From positions 1 through 64,000 of the forward strand of contig NZ_MZMV01000024.1 of NCBI RefSeq assembly GCF_002210435.1: 64,000 nt of DNA. Direction: 5' to 3'. The translations under genes were made by a program, and so were the position numbers. The number at the start of each line of letters is the position of its first letter. Position 1 is the first letter of the stretch. Source of the DNA: Micromonospora wenchangensis (GTDB lineage: Bacteria > Actinomycetota > Actinomycetes > Mycobacteriales > Micromonosporaceae). Below are positions 40,620 through 49,691 of the stretch, piece by piece. Under the pieces are notes generated by a model. That model saw only the letters and a list, made by a program, of their open reading frames with translations, was not told the origin of the DNA and made no database searches.

Positions 40620-41468
40620 GTGGGCTCGGTCACCGCCACTGCGGCACCGTCCACGAGCGCAAACGTTACCCGATGGTTCCGGACATTCGGGGCCATATCC
40701 CGGGCCGGCTTCCGTCGCTACTCAACGTACCGCCAGGCGGCCCTGGCCGGGGCCGTGACCAACACCGTGTTCGGCTTCCTGCACTGCGCGGTGCTGCTGG
40801 CCGCGGCCGGTTCCGGGACCGTCGGCGGGTACGACCGGCCCCGGCTCGCCACGTTCGTCTGGATGGGTCAGGGGCTACTCGCCGTCGTGCTGCTCTGGGG
40901 CTGGACGGACCTGGCGGACCGGATCCGTACCGGCGACGTGGCCGCCGACCTGCTCCGCCCGGTGCACCCGGTGACCAGCTACCTCGCCACCGACCTGGGT
41001 CGGGCCGGGTACGCGGCACTGGCCCGGCTGCTGCCGCCGGTCCTGGTGGGGCCGTTGTTCTTCGACGTCTACCTGCCGTCCCGGTGGCCCACCGTCGGGC
41101 TGTTCGTGGTTTCCGTGGTGACCGCCGTGGTGCTCTGCTTCGGCTGCCGGTTCCTGGTCAACGCCGCCGCCTACTGGTGGCAGGACGCGCGGGGCCCGGT
41201 GCTGCTGTGGACCCTCGGTTCGGGGGTGCTGGCCGGGCTCTACTTCCCGCTGCGGTTCCTGCCCGACTGGCTGCAACTGGTGCTGTGGTTCGGCACCCCG
41301 TTCCCGAGCCTGATGCAGACCCCGCTCGACGTGCTGGTGGAGCGGGACCCGCCGGCGGTCCAGGTGGGCCTGGTCGCGCTCCAGCTCGGCTGGGCGGTGC
41401 TGGTGCTGGCCGCCTGCCGGCTGGTGCAGCGGCGGGCCGAACGTCGCCTGGTGGTGCAGGGTGGTTGA
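40620..41468 (+). CDS. ABC-2 family transporter permease (first)
   Basis: This 282-residue protein has six membrane segments and belongs to the ABC-2 (DUF990-like) permease family often found in pairs. AAGGAGG (40605-40612) seven bases ahead of GTG 40620 supports the start. The sequence VTRWFRTFGAISRAGFRRYSTYRQAALAGAVTNTVFG precedes the first helix, and LLRPVHPVTSYLATDLGRAGYAAL the third. Its stop overlaps the second permease gene by eight bases. With that gene and the ATPase it forms an exporter of unknown substrate, probably a lipid-like or envelope component. Confidence 0.85.
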   Translation: MGSVTATAAPSTSANVTRWFRTFGAISRAGFRRYSTYRQAALAGAVTNTVFGFLHCAVLLAAAGSGTVGGYDRPRLATFVWMGQGLLAVVLLWGWTDLADRIRTGDVAADLLRPVHPVTSYLATDLGRAGYAALARLLPPVLVGPLFFDVYLPSRWPTVGLFVVSVVTAVVLCFGCRFLVNAAAYWWQDARGPVLLWTLGSGVLAGLYFPLRFLPDWLQLVLWFGTPFPSLMQTPLDVLVERDPPAVQVGLVALQLGWAVLVLAACRLVQRRAERRLVVQGG

Positions 41469-42312
41469 GCACCGGACGGCGGTGACCGCGGCGGACCGTC
41501 CCGCCCGGCCGGGTGGGACGTTCGGGGCGTACCGGGCGTTGCTCGGGGCGCAGGCCCGCGCGCAGACCACCTACCGGGCGTCGTTCCTGCTGGACCTGGT
41601 GGGCAACGTCGGGGCCACCGTGTTCGACGTGGTCACCGTCCTGGTGATCTACGGGGTGACCCGGGAGCTGGGCGGGTTCACGCTGCGCGAGACGCTGGTG
41701 ATGGTGGGGCTGTCGTCGAGCGCCTTCGCCGTGGCGGACCTGCTGGTCGGCAACATCGAGCGGCTGCCCACCCACGTGCGGACCGGCCTGTTCGACGCGG
41801 TGCTGCTGCGCCCGCTCGGCGCGCTGCCCCAACTGCTGCTGATGAACCTGCCGCTGCGCAAGGTGTCCCGGGGCCTGTTCGGGGTGGGCGTGCTGGTGGT
41901 GGCGCTGACCTCGGCCGGGATCGACTGGACGCCGGCCCGGGTGGCGTTGGCGGTGGTCGCCCCGCTGGCCGGGGTGGTGTTCTTCGGGTCGCTCTTCGTG
42001 GCCACCGCCACCGTCTCGTTCTGGTGGGTCGACTCCGGCGAGCTGGCCAACTCGGTCACCTACGGCGGGCGGGACTTCACCACGTACCCGGCGACCGTCT
42101 TCGACGGCTGGTTCCGGGCCGCGTTCGCGTACGGCCTGGGGTTCGCCTTCGTCAGTTACCAGCCGGCGCTGGCGCTGCTGGGCCGCGCCGACCCGCTGGG
42201 CCTGCCGTCGTGGGCCGGCTGGGCCGCGCCGGGGGTGGCGCTGGTCGCCGTCGCGGTCGCGGCGGCGGCCTGGCGCACCGGCATCCGCCACTACCGGAGT
42301 ACGGGGTCATGA
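41461..42312 (+). CDS. ABC-2 family transporter permease (second)
   Basis: This is a 283-residue protein with six membrane segments, homologous in layout to the preceding permease (FGAYRALLGAQARAQTTYRASFLLDLVGN; ADLLVGNIERLPTHVRTGLFDAVLLRPLGALPQ). The two subunits would make a heterodimeric channel. It starts at GTG 41461, overlapping the first permease, and its TGA overlaps the ATG of the ATPase gene (ATGA), so the three genes are tightly coupled. Confidence 0.85.
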   Translation: MVEHRTAVTAADRPARPGGTFGAYRALLGAQARAQTTYRASFLLDLVGNVGATVFDVVTVLVIYGVTRELGGFTLRETLVMVGLSSSAFAVADLLVGNIERLPTHVRTGLFDAVLLRPLGALPQLLLMNLPLRKVSRGLFGVGVLVVALTSAGIDWTPARVALAVVAPLAGVVFFGSLFVATATVSFWWVDSGELANSVTYGGRDFTTYPATVFDGWFRAAFAYGLGFAFVSYQPALALLGRADPLGLPSWAGWAAPGVALVAVAVAAAAWRTGIRHYRSTGS

Positions 42313-43289
42313 GCGTCATCGAGCTGGACGGGCTGCGCAAGGAGTTCACGGTACGGGTGAAGGCGGGCCGGCTGCGGCGGGAGAAACGGACCGTCACCGC
42401 CGTGGACGGCATCGACCTGCGGGTGGAGCGCGGCGAGCTGCTCGGCTACATCGGCCCGAACGGGGCGGGCAAGTCGACCACCCTGAAGATGCTCACCGGG
42501 GTGCTGACCCCGTCGGCGGGGCGGGCCCGGGTGTGCGGGCTGCGCCCGGTCGCCGACCGGACCCGGCTGGCGCTGCGGATCGGGGTGGTCTTCGGCCAGC
42601 GTTCCCAGCTCTGGTGGGACCTGCCGCTGGCCGACTCGTTCGACCTGTTGCGGCACCTCTACCGGGTGCCGGCCGCCGCGCACGCCGCCCGGCTGCGCCG
42701 CTGCCGTGACCTGCTCGACCTGGACGACTTCCTGGCCACCCCGGTCCGTCAGCTCTCGCTGGGGCAGCGGATGCGGGGCGAGTTGACCGCCGCGCTGCTG
42801 CACGACCCGCAGGTGCTCTTCCTCGACGAGCCGACCATCGGGCTGGACGTGGTGAGCCGGCAGGCCGTCCGGGGGTTCCTCGCCGAGCTGGGCCGCACCG
42901 GCGACACCACGCTGGTGCTCACCACCCACGACCTGGCCGACATCGAGCGGCTCTGCGCCCGGCTGGTGGTGGTGGACCACGGCCGGGTGGTGCACGACGG
43001 GACGATCGCCGCCCTGCACGCCCGGTACGGCTCCCGCCGGCTCGTCGTCGCCGACCTGGACGCCCCGCTGGCGGTCCCGCCGCGACCGGCGGGGGCGGCG
43101 CTGCACCGGGTCGAGGCGGACGGCCACCGGCTGGTCTACGCGTTGGAGTCGGCGGGGGTGGCGGAGGTGGTCTCCGCGCTGGCCGGGTTGGCCGCGCTGC
43201 GTGACCTCTCGATCGTCGAACCGGACATCGAGGACGTGGTGGCCCGGCTCTACCGGAGCCCGGCCCCCGACCCGCGCCGCCCGTCCTGA
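42309..43289 (+). CDS. ABC transporter ATP-binding protein
   Basis: This 326-residue ATPase partners the two preceding permeases. Walker A is GPNGAGKST at about residues 50-58; the signature is LSLGQRMRGELTAALLHDP (an RQLSLGQR variant); Walker B is VLFLDEPTIGLD; the switch histidine is in LVLTTHD. The N-terminal insertion VRVKAGRLRREKRTV before Walker A is typical of the ATPases paired with DUF990-type permeases. A C-terminal domain of about 90 residues follows the core. It ends seven bases from the convergent DUF3043 gene. Confidence 0.92.
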   Translation: MSVIELDGLRKEFTVRVKAGRLRREKRTVTAVDGIDLRVERGELLGYIGPNGAGKSTTLKMLTGVLTPSAGRARVCGLRPVADRTRLALRIGVVFGQRSQLWWDLPLADSFDLLRHLYRVPAAAHAARLRRCRDLLDLDDFLATPVRQLSLGQRMRGELTAALLHDPQVLFLDEPTIGLDVVSRQAVRGFLAELGRTGDTTLVLTTHDLADIERLCARLVVVDHGRVVHDGTIAALHARYGSRRLVVADLDAPLAVPPRPAGAALHRVEADGHRLVYALESAGVAEVVSALAGLAALRDLSIVEPDIEDVVARLYRSPAPDPRRPS

Positions 43290-43296
43290 CCGCCTG

Positions 43297-43920
43297 TCAG
43301 ATCGGGTCGCCGATGTTCACCCGGGGGGCCGGGGCGCGCATCCGGCGGAAGGTGATCGACCGCATGATCGCGTAGAGGTAGAGCGACCCCATCCGCTCGC
43401 CGCTGTTGGGGTGGCGTTCCCGCACCAGCTTCTTGATCCGCCGGGAGATCAGCACCGAGTCGATCACCACGCCGAGCGCGAGCGCACCCCACACCACGTT
43501 GGAGGCGAGCCGGATCACCTGCGGCATCGCCGCGTTCGACCCGATCAGCACGATCAACGCGCCGCCGAAGAACCAGGTGCCGACGGTCCGCCGGGAGTCG
43601 ACCACGTTGCGGGCGAGCAGCCGTTCCGGCCCCCGGTCCCGGGGGCCGCCCTCGCGGCGGAACTCGGCGGCGGCCTCGGTGCGCGCCTTGCGACGCTGCT
43701 CCCGGGCCTCCTCCTTGGTCAGCGGTCGGGTCGGGCCGGCCGGCCGGCGGCCGGCGACCGGCCGCTTCGGGGTCTCGACGCCCAGTTCCTTCTTGCTCGG
43801 GGTGTAGCCCCGGGGGCGCGCGGCGGGTGGCTCCTCGGTCACCACCGGGGCGGTGGCGGAGGAGTCGGAGTCGGCGGACTTGCGGCGAAACAGCGACGGC
43901 ACGAGGTGAAGGGTAGCCAT
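43297..43920 (-). CDS. DUF3043 membrane protein
   Basis: This is a 207-residue actinobacterial DUF3043 protein. A basic, disordered N-terminal half (about 1-105, with RGYTPSKKELGVETPKRPVAGRRPAGPTRPLTKEEAREQRRKARTEAA broken by several conserved motifs) leads into two membrane helices (about 115-165). A C-terminal loop reads RERHPNSGERMGSLYLYAIMRSITFRRMRAP. The role is unknown; from memory the mycobacterial counterpart lies near the same genes. ATG at 43920. It is downstream of murA on the same strand but a hairpin separates them. Confidence 0.85.
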   Translation of the reverse strand: MATLHLVPSLFRRKSADSDSSATAPVVTEEPPAARPRGYTPSKKELGVETPKRPVAGRRPAGPTRPLTKEEAREQRRKARTEAAAEFRREGGPRDRGPERLLARNVVDSRRTVGTWFFGGALIVLIGSNAAMPQVIRLASNVVWGALALGVVIDSVLISRRIKKLVRERHPNSGERMGSLYLYAIMRSITFRRMRAPAPRVNIGDPI

Positions 43921-43926
43921 ACGACG

Positions 43927-43959
43927 GCGCCCGGTGCACATCACGGGTGCACCGGGCGC
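43927..43959 (-). terminator. Hairpin terminator downstream of murA
   Basis: A 13-bp perfect inverted repeat (43927-43939 with 43947-43959) stands between the murA stop and the DUF3043 start. Confidence 0.75.
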
Positions 43960-44021
43960 TCGCTGGAGCGGGTCGGCCGGGCCGACGGCGGCGGTCGGGG
44001 CCGGTCGGGGGACGCGGCTGG

Positions 44022-45377
44022 TTACGGCCGCTCGACGTGCGCGCCGAGGCTGGCCAGCTTCGCCTCGAAGTCCTCGTAGCCCCGGTTGATCAGGTCGACG
44101 CCGTACACCCGGGAGGTGCCCTCGGCGGCGAGCGCCGCGATCAGGTGGCTGAACCCGGCCCGCAGGTCCGGGATGACCAGGTCGGCGGCGTGCAGCTTGC
44201 TCGGCCCGGCGATCACCGCGGAGTGCTTGAAGTTGCGCCTGCCGAACCGGCACGGGGTGCCGCCGAGGCAGTCCCGGTAGACCTGGATGTTGGCGCCCAT
44301 GGTGTTCAGCGCCTCGGTGTAGCCCAGGCGCTGCTCGTAGACCGTCTCGTGGACGATCGACAGCCCCCGGGCCTGGGTCAGCGCGACCACGAGGGGCTGC
44401 TGCCAGTCGGTCATGAAACCGGGGTGCACGTCGGTCTCCAGCGCCACCGCGTTCAGCTCGCCGCCCGGGTGCCAGAACCGGATGCCGCCCTCCTGGCCCG
44501 GGTCGCCGAGCTTCGGCGGGCGGGCGTCGGTGACCTCGTACTCGCCGCCGACGGAGCGGAAGATGTTCAGGAAGGTCATCATGTCGGCCTGCTGCGCGCC
44601 GAGCACCTCGACGTGGCCCCGGGTGGCCAGCGCCGCCGCCGCCCAGCTCGCCGCCTCGATCCGGTCGGGGATCGGCCGGTGGGTGTAGCCGTGCAGCTTC
44701 TTGACGCCCTGGATCTCGATCACCCGGTCGGTGTGCACCTTGATGATCGCGCCCATCTTCTGCAGGATGCAGATCAGGTCGATGATCTCGGGCTCGACGG
44801 CGGCGTTGCGCAGCTCGGTGACGCCCTCGGCCATCACCGCGGTCAGCAGCACCTGCTCGGTCGCGCCGACGCTCGGGTACGGCAGGGCGAACTTGGTGCC
44901 GTGCAGCCCGTTCGGCGCGGACAGGTGCAGACCCTCGGGGGTCTTGTCGACGGTCGCGCCGAACTCGCGCAGCGCCTGGAGGTGGAAGTCGATCGGGCGC
45001 GGGCCGATGTGGCAGCCGCCCAGGTCGGGGATGAAGGCGTGGCCGAGGCGGTGCAGCAGCGGGCCGCAGAACAGGATCGGGATCCGGCTGGAACCGGCGT
45101 GCACGTTGATCTGGTCGGTGCTGGCGCTCTCGACGTTGGACGGGTCGAAGACCAGCTCGCCGTCCTCGGTGCCGTCGGTCACCTTCACGCCGTGCAGGCC
45201 GAGCAGCCCGCGGACCACCTCGACGTCACGGATCTTGGGGACGTCGAACAGCCGGCTGGGCGAGTCGCCCAACAGGGCCGCGACCATCGCCTTGGAGACC
45301 AGGTTCTTCGCGCCGCGCACGCGGATCCGCCCTTCGAGCGGGGTACCTCCGTGTACGACCAGGACGTCGTCCGTCAA
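44022..45377 (-). CDS. murA: UDP-N-acetylglucosamine 1-carboxyvinyltransferase
   Basis: MurA transfers enolpyruvate from PEP to UDP-GlcNAc, the first committed step of peptidoglycan precursor synthesis. The 451-residue protein has the EPSP synthase-like fold with GAKNLVSKAMVAALL and the PEP-binding LGGCHIGPRPIDFHL, where the cysteine (about residue 120) is the fosfomycin target. It also has IPDRIEAASWAAAALATRGHVEV and DLRAGFSHLIAALAAEGTSRVYGVDLINRGYEDFEAKLASLGA at the C-terminus. It is somewhat longer than the usual 420 residues. The start is a TTG at 45377, supported by GGAGG six bases upstream. A second copy elsewhere in the genome is possible. Confidence 0.9.
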   Translation of the reverse strand: MTDDVLVVHGGTPLEGRIRVRGAKNLVSKAMVAALLGDSPSRLFDVPKIRDVEVVRGLLGLHGVKVTDGTEDGELVFDPSNVESASTDQINVHAGSSRIPILFCGPLLHRLGHAFIPDLGGCHIGPRPIDFHLQALREFGATVDKTPEGLHLSAPNGLHGTKFALPYPSVGATEQVLLTAVMAEGVTELRNAAVEPEIIDLICILQKMGAIIKVHTDRVIEIQGVKKLHGYTHRPIPDRIEAASWAAAALATRGHVEVLGAQQADMMTFLNIFRSVGGEYEVTDARPPKLGDPGQEGGIRFWHPGGELNAVALETDVHPGFMTDWQQPLVVALTQARGLSIVHETVYEQRLGYTEALNTMGANIQVYRDCLGGTPCRFGRRNFKHSAVIAGPSKLHAADLVIPDLRAGFSHLIAALAAEGTSRVYGVDLINRGYEDFEAKLASLGAHVERP

Positions 45378-45615
45378 CGCAAACCTCCAGCGCGCGTCGG
45401 GTGGTGCGGGGTGAGTCGATGATGGGGCATGCTGTCCAGCTGTCCGGTACGAGCTGTCCAGCTACCCGGAACGGGGCCGGCTCAAAACGGTCCCCGTGGT
45501 ACGTCGCCCCGGCAGCATAGCCCTCCGTGACGAAATGGGAATCGGTCACCGCACCGGTACGGGAACGAACCGGGAATCCGGTACGATTCCGCACCTCGGT
45601 GGTGACTTCGGGTGA

Positions 45616-46815
45616 TCAGGTCGTGGCGGGGGGCGGGGTGTCGACGCCCGGCAGCGCGAGCATCTGGTCCAGCGCCACCCGGGCGTGGTGCGCGGTGTCC
45701 GCGTCGACCGTGATCTGGTTGACCACCCGGCCGGCGACCAGCTCCTCCAACGCCCAGACCAGGTGCGGCAGGTCGATCCGGTTCATCGTGGAGCAGTAGC
45801 AGACCGCCTTGTCCAGGAACATGATCTGCTTGTCCGGGTGGGCCAGCGCCAGCCGGCGCACCAGGTTCAGCTCGGTGCCGACCGCCCACGCCGAGCCGGC
45901 CGGGGCCGCCTCGATCGCCTTGATGATGTACTCCGTCGAACCGACCTGGTCGGCGGCCGTGACCACCTCGTGCCGGCACTCCGGGTGCACCAGCACGGTG
46001 ACCCCGGGCACCCGGGCCCGGACGTCCTGCACGCTGTCCAGGGTGAACCGGCCGTGCACCGAGCAGTGCCCCCGCCACAGGATCATCTTCGCGTCGCGCA
46101 CCTGCTCGGCGGTGAGCCCACCGTTCGGCTTGTGCGGGTCGTAGAGCACGCAGTCGTCGAGCGAGTAGCCCAGCTCCAGCACGGCGGTGTTGCGGCCGAG
46201 GTGCTGGTCGGGCAGGAACAGCACCTTCGAACCCTGCGCGTACGCCCAGTCCAGCGCCCGCCTGGCGTTCGACGAGGTGCAGACCACGCCGCCGTTACGG
46301 CCGACGAAACCCTTGATGTCGGCCGAGGAGTTCATGTACGTCACCGGGACGGTGTCCGCCGCGACACCCAGGTCGGTCAGCACCTCCCAGGCCCGCTCGA
46401 CCTGCGACAGCACCGCCATGTCCGCCATCGAACAGCCGGCCGCCAGGTCGGGCAGGATCACCCGCTGCGCGTCGGTGGTGAGGATGTCGGCGCTCTCGGC
46501 CATGAAGTGCACGCCGCAGAAGACGATGTACTCCGCGTCGGGCCGGGCCGCGGCCTCCCGGGCCAGCTTGAACGAGTCGCCGGTGACGTCGGCGAACTGG
46601 ATCACCTCGTCGCGCTGGTAGTGGTGGCCGAGGACGAACACCTTCGTGCCCAGCGCGGCCTTCGCCGCCGTCGCCCGGGCCACCAGGTCCGGGTCGCTCG
46701 GCGCCGGCAGGTCTCCCGGACACTCCACGCCACGCTCGGTGGCGGGGTCGCTGCCGCGGCCGAGGAGCAGCAGCGCGGTCGCCGTGTTGGAGGGTTCCAC
46801 CCAGGTCGAAGTCAC
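45616..46815 (-). CDS. nadA: Quinolinate synthase
   Basis: NadA condenses iminoaspartate with dihydroxyacetone phosphate to quinolinate in NAD biosynthesis, using a 4Fe-4S cluster. The 399-residue protein has VLGHHYQRDEVIQFADVTGDSFKLA, cysteines in IVFCGVHFMAES and HPECRHEVV, and the C-terminal YCSTMNRIDLPHLVWALEELVAG. Start is GTG at 46815, just after GAGGAT, so the spacing for a ribosome binding site is poor and leaderless translation is possible. It is divergent from the glycerate kinase gene. nadB and nadC are not in the window. Confidence 0.94.
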   Translation of the reverse strand: MTSTWVEPSNTATALLLLGRGSDPATERGVECPGDLPAPSDPDLVARATAAKAALGTKVFVLGHHYQRDEVIQFADVTGDSFKLAREAAARPDAEYIVFCGVHFMAESADILTTDAQRVILPDLAAGCSMADMAVLSQVERAWEVLTDLGVAADTVPVTYMNSSADIKGFVGRNGGVVCTSSNARRALDWAYAQGSKVLFLPDQHLGRNTAVLELGYSLDDCVLYDPHKPNGGLTAEQVRDAKMILWRGHCSVHGRFTLDSVQDVRARVPGVTVLVHPECRHEVVTAADQVGSTEYIIKAIEAAPAGSAWAVGTELNLVRRLALAHPDKQIMFLDKAVCYCSTMNRIDLPHLVWALEELVAGRVVNQITVDADTAHHARVALDQMLALPGVDTPPPATT

Positions 46816-46909
46816 ATCCTCATGGTCCCACAACGGGACGTTCGCACGACCGCTGCCGGTGTGGGCTGCCACACTGCCCCGCGCCGATGTGTCCTGCCAC
46901 ACTCGGGGC

Positions 46910-48046
46910 ATGCGCGTGCTGCTCTGCCCGGACAAGTTCGCCGGCACCCTTGAGGCCCCGGAGGTGGCGGCCGCCGTCGCCGCCGGGTGGCGCGAGGTCG
47001 ACGCCGCCGGCGAGCTGCTCATCCGTCCCCTCGCCGACGGTGGGCCGGGCTTCGTCACGGTGCTCGCGGGCGCGCTCGACGGCCGCCGGGTGGCGGTGCC
47101 GACCGTCGACCCGCTGGGCCGGCCCGTCACCGGTGAGATCCTGCTCACCGCCGACGGCGTCGGCTACCTGGAGAGCGCCCAGGCGTGCGGGCTGCACCTG
47201 CTGTCCGCCACCGAACGCGACCCGAAGGCCACCACCTCCTACGGCCTCGGCGCGCTGGTCGCCGCCGCCGTCGAGCACGGGGCCCGGACGGTGGTGGTCG
47301 GGCTGGGCGGCTCCGGCACCAACGACGGCGGGGCCGGCCTGTTCGCCGCGCTCGGCGCGACCCCGCTCGACGACGCCGGCCGGGCCCTGCCGTACGGCGG
47401 GGCGGCGCTGAGGGCCGTCGCGGCCCTCGACGGGACGCCCCGGCTGCGCGACGCCACCCTGGTCGCCGCCACCGACGTGGACAACCCGCTGCTCGGCCTG
47501 CACGGCGCGAGCAGCGTCTACGGGCCGCAGAAGGGTGCCGACCGGGCCGACGTGCTGCTGCTCGACGCTGCGCTGGAACGCTGGGCGGCGGTGCTGGAAC
47601 GGGACCTGCCCGGCTGCCCGCCCGGCCTGGGCACGCTGCCCGGGGGTGGCGCGGCCGGCGGCCTCGGCGCGGCGATCCTCGCCCTCGGTGGGCGCTGCGA
47701 ATCCGGCATCGACCTGGTGGGCCGGGCGATCGGGCTGGAGGCCGCGCTGGACGACTGCGACCTGGTGATCACCGGGGAGGGCTCGTTCGACCACCAGTCG
47801 CTGCGCGGCAAGGTGGTCGCCGGGGTGGCCGGGGCGGCCCGCGACCGGGGGGTGCCCTGCGTGGTGCTGGCCGGGCGGGTGAGCACCGGCCGGCGGGAGG
47901 CCGCCTCCGCCGGGGTGACCGAGGCGTACAGCCTGGTGGAGCACTTCGGCGGGGAGGAACGCGGCGGGGTGGCGGCGGCGATGGGCCGGCCCGCCGAGGG
48001 ACTGCGGGCGCTGGGGGCGCGGCTGGCCCGGCAGTGGAGCCGCTGA
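46910..48046 (+). CDS. Glycerate kinase
   Basis: This 378-residue protein of the glycerate kinase type 1 (GarK/GlxK) family phosphorylates glycerate with ATP. Family sequences visible include VLLCPDKFAGTLEAPEVAAAVAAGW, LADGGPGFVTVLAGAL, VVVGLGGSGTNDGGAGLFAALGA, DVDNPLLGLHGASSVYGPQKGA and LVITGEGSFDHQSLRGKVVAGVA. ATG at 46910 begins directly at the conserved MRVLLCPDKF. It is an old neighbour of erpA in actinobacteria. Confidence 0.92.
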   Translation: MRVLLCPDKFAGTLEAPEVAAAVAAGWREVDAAGELLIRPLADGGPGFVTVLAGALDGRRVAVPTVDPLGRPVTGEILLTADGVGYLESAQACGLHLLSATERDPKATTSYGLGALVAAAVEHGARTVVVGLGGSGTNDGGAGLFAALGATPLDDAGRALPYGGAALRAVAALDGTPRLRDATLVAATDVDNPLLGLHGASSVYGPQKGADRADVLLLDAALERWAAVLERDLPGCPPGLGTLPGGGAAGGLGAAILALGGRCESGIDLVGRAIGLEAALDDCDLVITGEGSFDHQSLRGKVVAGVAGAARDRGVPCVVLAGRVSTGRREAASAGVTEAYSLVEHFGGEERGGVAAAMGRPAEGLRALGARLARQWSR

Positions 48047-48236
48047 GCTGCCGGGCCGGGTCCGCCGGTGAGCCGGTGGCCGGGCCACCGGGAGCGGGCG
48101 GCGGCGACGATCGCGCCGGCCGGGTGGGCTCCGCCGGGGCGGCGTACCATCGGAGGTGGACCACACCGGGAATCACTGGCCGCGACGTGCTGTTGGCCAA
48201 GATGTCCGGACCCATACCGCGCAGGGAGATTTCCAC

Positions 48237-48605
48237 GTGACCACGCCAGCGCAGACCGACCCGACCGAGGCCCAGGCCCCCACTTCCGTCGTCCTCACCG
48301 ACGTCGCGGCGCAGAAGGTCAAGGCCCTGATCGAGCAGGAGGGCCGCGACGACCTGCGGCTGCGGGTCGCGGTGCAGCCGGGTGGCTGCTCCGGCCTGCG
48401 ATACCAGCTCTTCTTCGACGAGCGTTCGCTCGACGGTGACGTCGTCACCGACTTCGGCGGGGTCGAGGTCGTCGTCGACCGGATGAGCGCCCCCTACCTG
48501 ACCGGGGCGACCATCGATTTCGCCGACCGGATCGACGCCCAGGGCTTCACCATCGACAACCCGAACGCGGGCAGCTCCTGCGCCTGCGGCGACTCGTTCA
48601 GCTGA
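48237..48605 (+). CDS. erpA: Iron-sulfur cluster insertion protein (A-type carrier)
   Basis: This 122-residue A-type Fe-S carrier of the IscA/ErpA/HesB family carries the three conserved cysteines: one in QPGGCSGLRYQLFF and two in the C-terminal SCACGDSF. The first 20 residues are a non-conserved tail. It delivers Fe-S clusters to apo-proteins such as the lipoyl synthase and respiratory enzymes encoded nearby. GTG at 48237 has GGGAG eight bases upstream. A strong terminator follows. Confidence 0.93.
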   Translation: MTTPAQTDPTEAQAPTSVVLTDVAAQKVKALIEQEGRDDLRLRVAVQPGGCSGLRYQLFFDERSLDGDVVTDFGGVEVVVDRMSAPYLTGATIDFADRIDAQGFTIDNPNAGSSCACGDSFS

Positions 48606-48620
48606 GAGTCCAGGTCCGTC

Positions 48621-48655
48621 CGAGGGGGCCGTCCCGCGCCGGGACGGCCCCCTCG
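48621..48655 (+). terminator. Hairpin terminator downstream of erpA
   Basis: A 16-bp perfect inverted repeat (48621-48636 with 48640-48655, loop CGC) lies 15 bp after the stop codon. Confidence 0.88.
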
Positions 48656-48713
48656 TCGTCCCGCCCGGACCGGTAGGCTGACCCGCGCCGTGCTCCCGAC
48701 CCCGAGGGTTGAC

Positions 48714-49691
48714 ATGAAGATCGCCGTGACCGGCTCGATCGCGACCGACCACCTGATGAGCTTCCCGGGTCGCTTCGCCGACCAGCTCATCGCCGACCAG
48801 CTGCACAAGGTGTCGCTCTCCTTCCTGGTGGACGACCTGGTGCTGCGCCGGGGCGGGGTGGCCGCCAACATCGCCTTCGGCATGGGGCAGCTCGGGCTGC
48901 GTCCGATCCTGCTCGGCGCGGTCGGCGCCGACTTCGCCGACTACCGTTCCTGGCTGGAGCGGCACGGTGTGGACTGCGACTCGGTGCACGTCAGTGAGGT
49001 GGCGCACACCGCCCGCTTCGTCTGCACCACCGACACCGACATGTGCCAGATCGCCTCGTTCTACGCGGGTGCGATGAGCGAGGCCCGCAACATCGAGCTG
49101 GGCCCCGTCGCGGACCGGCTCGGTGGCCTCGACCTGGTCCTGGTCAGCGCGAACGACCCGGAGGCGATGATCCGGCACTCGGCCGAGTGCCGGGACCGGG
49201 GCTACGCCTTCGTCGCCGACCCGTCCCAGCAGCTCGCCCGGATGGACGGCGCGGACGTGGTCTCGCTGATCGACGGCGCCGAGTACCTGATGACCAACGA
49301 CTACGAGAAGTCGTTGCTGCAGAGCAAGGCCGGCCTGACCGACGCCCAGCTCCTGGAGCGGGTGAAGGTCCGGGTCACCACCCTCGGCAAGGACGGCGTC
49401 GAGATCGCCACCCGGGACGCGGAGCCGTTCCGGGTACCGATCGCCCGGGAGATCCGGGCCGTCGACCCGACCGGGGTCGGCGACGGCTTCCGGGCCGGCT
49501 TCTTCGCCGCTCTGTCCTGGGGCCTCGGCCTGGAACGCGCCGCCCAGGTCGGCTCGCTGCTGGCCACCCTGGTGCTGGAGACGGTCGGCACCCAGGAGTA
49601 CGACGTGCGCCGCGACCTGTTCGTCAAGCGGCTGGCCGAGTCGTACGGTGACGCCGCCGCCGAGGACGTTCGGCCGCACCTGGTGCCATGA
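48714..49691 (+). CDS. adoK: PfkB family sugar/nucleoside kinase, adenosine kinase-like
   Basis: This 325-residue ribokinase-fold kinase opens MKIAVTGSIATDHLMSFPGRFADQLI, has the substrate-binding GGVAANIAFGMGQLG, and ends with the anion-hole/catalytic motif DPTGVGDGFRAGFFAALSWGLGLERAAQ. The sequence and position between erpA and ctaC match the mycobacterial adenosine kinase AdoK (Rv2202c, from memory). A carbohydrate substrate cannot be excluded. The gene overlaps the following ATP-binding protein by four bases (ATGA). Confidence 0.85.
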   Translation: MKIAVTGSIATDHLMSFPGRFADQLIADQLHKVSLSFLVDDLVLRRGGVAANIAFGMGQLGLRPILLGAVGADFADYRSWLERHGVDCDSVHVSEVAHTARFVCTTDTDMCQIASFYAGAMSEARNIELGPVADRLGGLDLVLVSANDPEAMIRHSAECRDRGYAFVADPSQQLARMDGADVVSLIDGAEYLMTNDYEKSLLQSKAGLTDAQLLERVKVRVTTLGKDGVEIATRDAEPFRVPIAREIRAVDPTGVGDGFRAGFFAALSWGLGLERAAQVGSLLATLVLETVGTQEYDVRRDLFVKRLAESYGDAAAEDVRPHLVP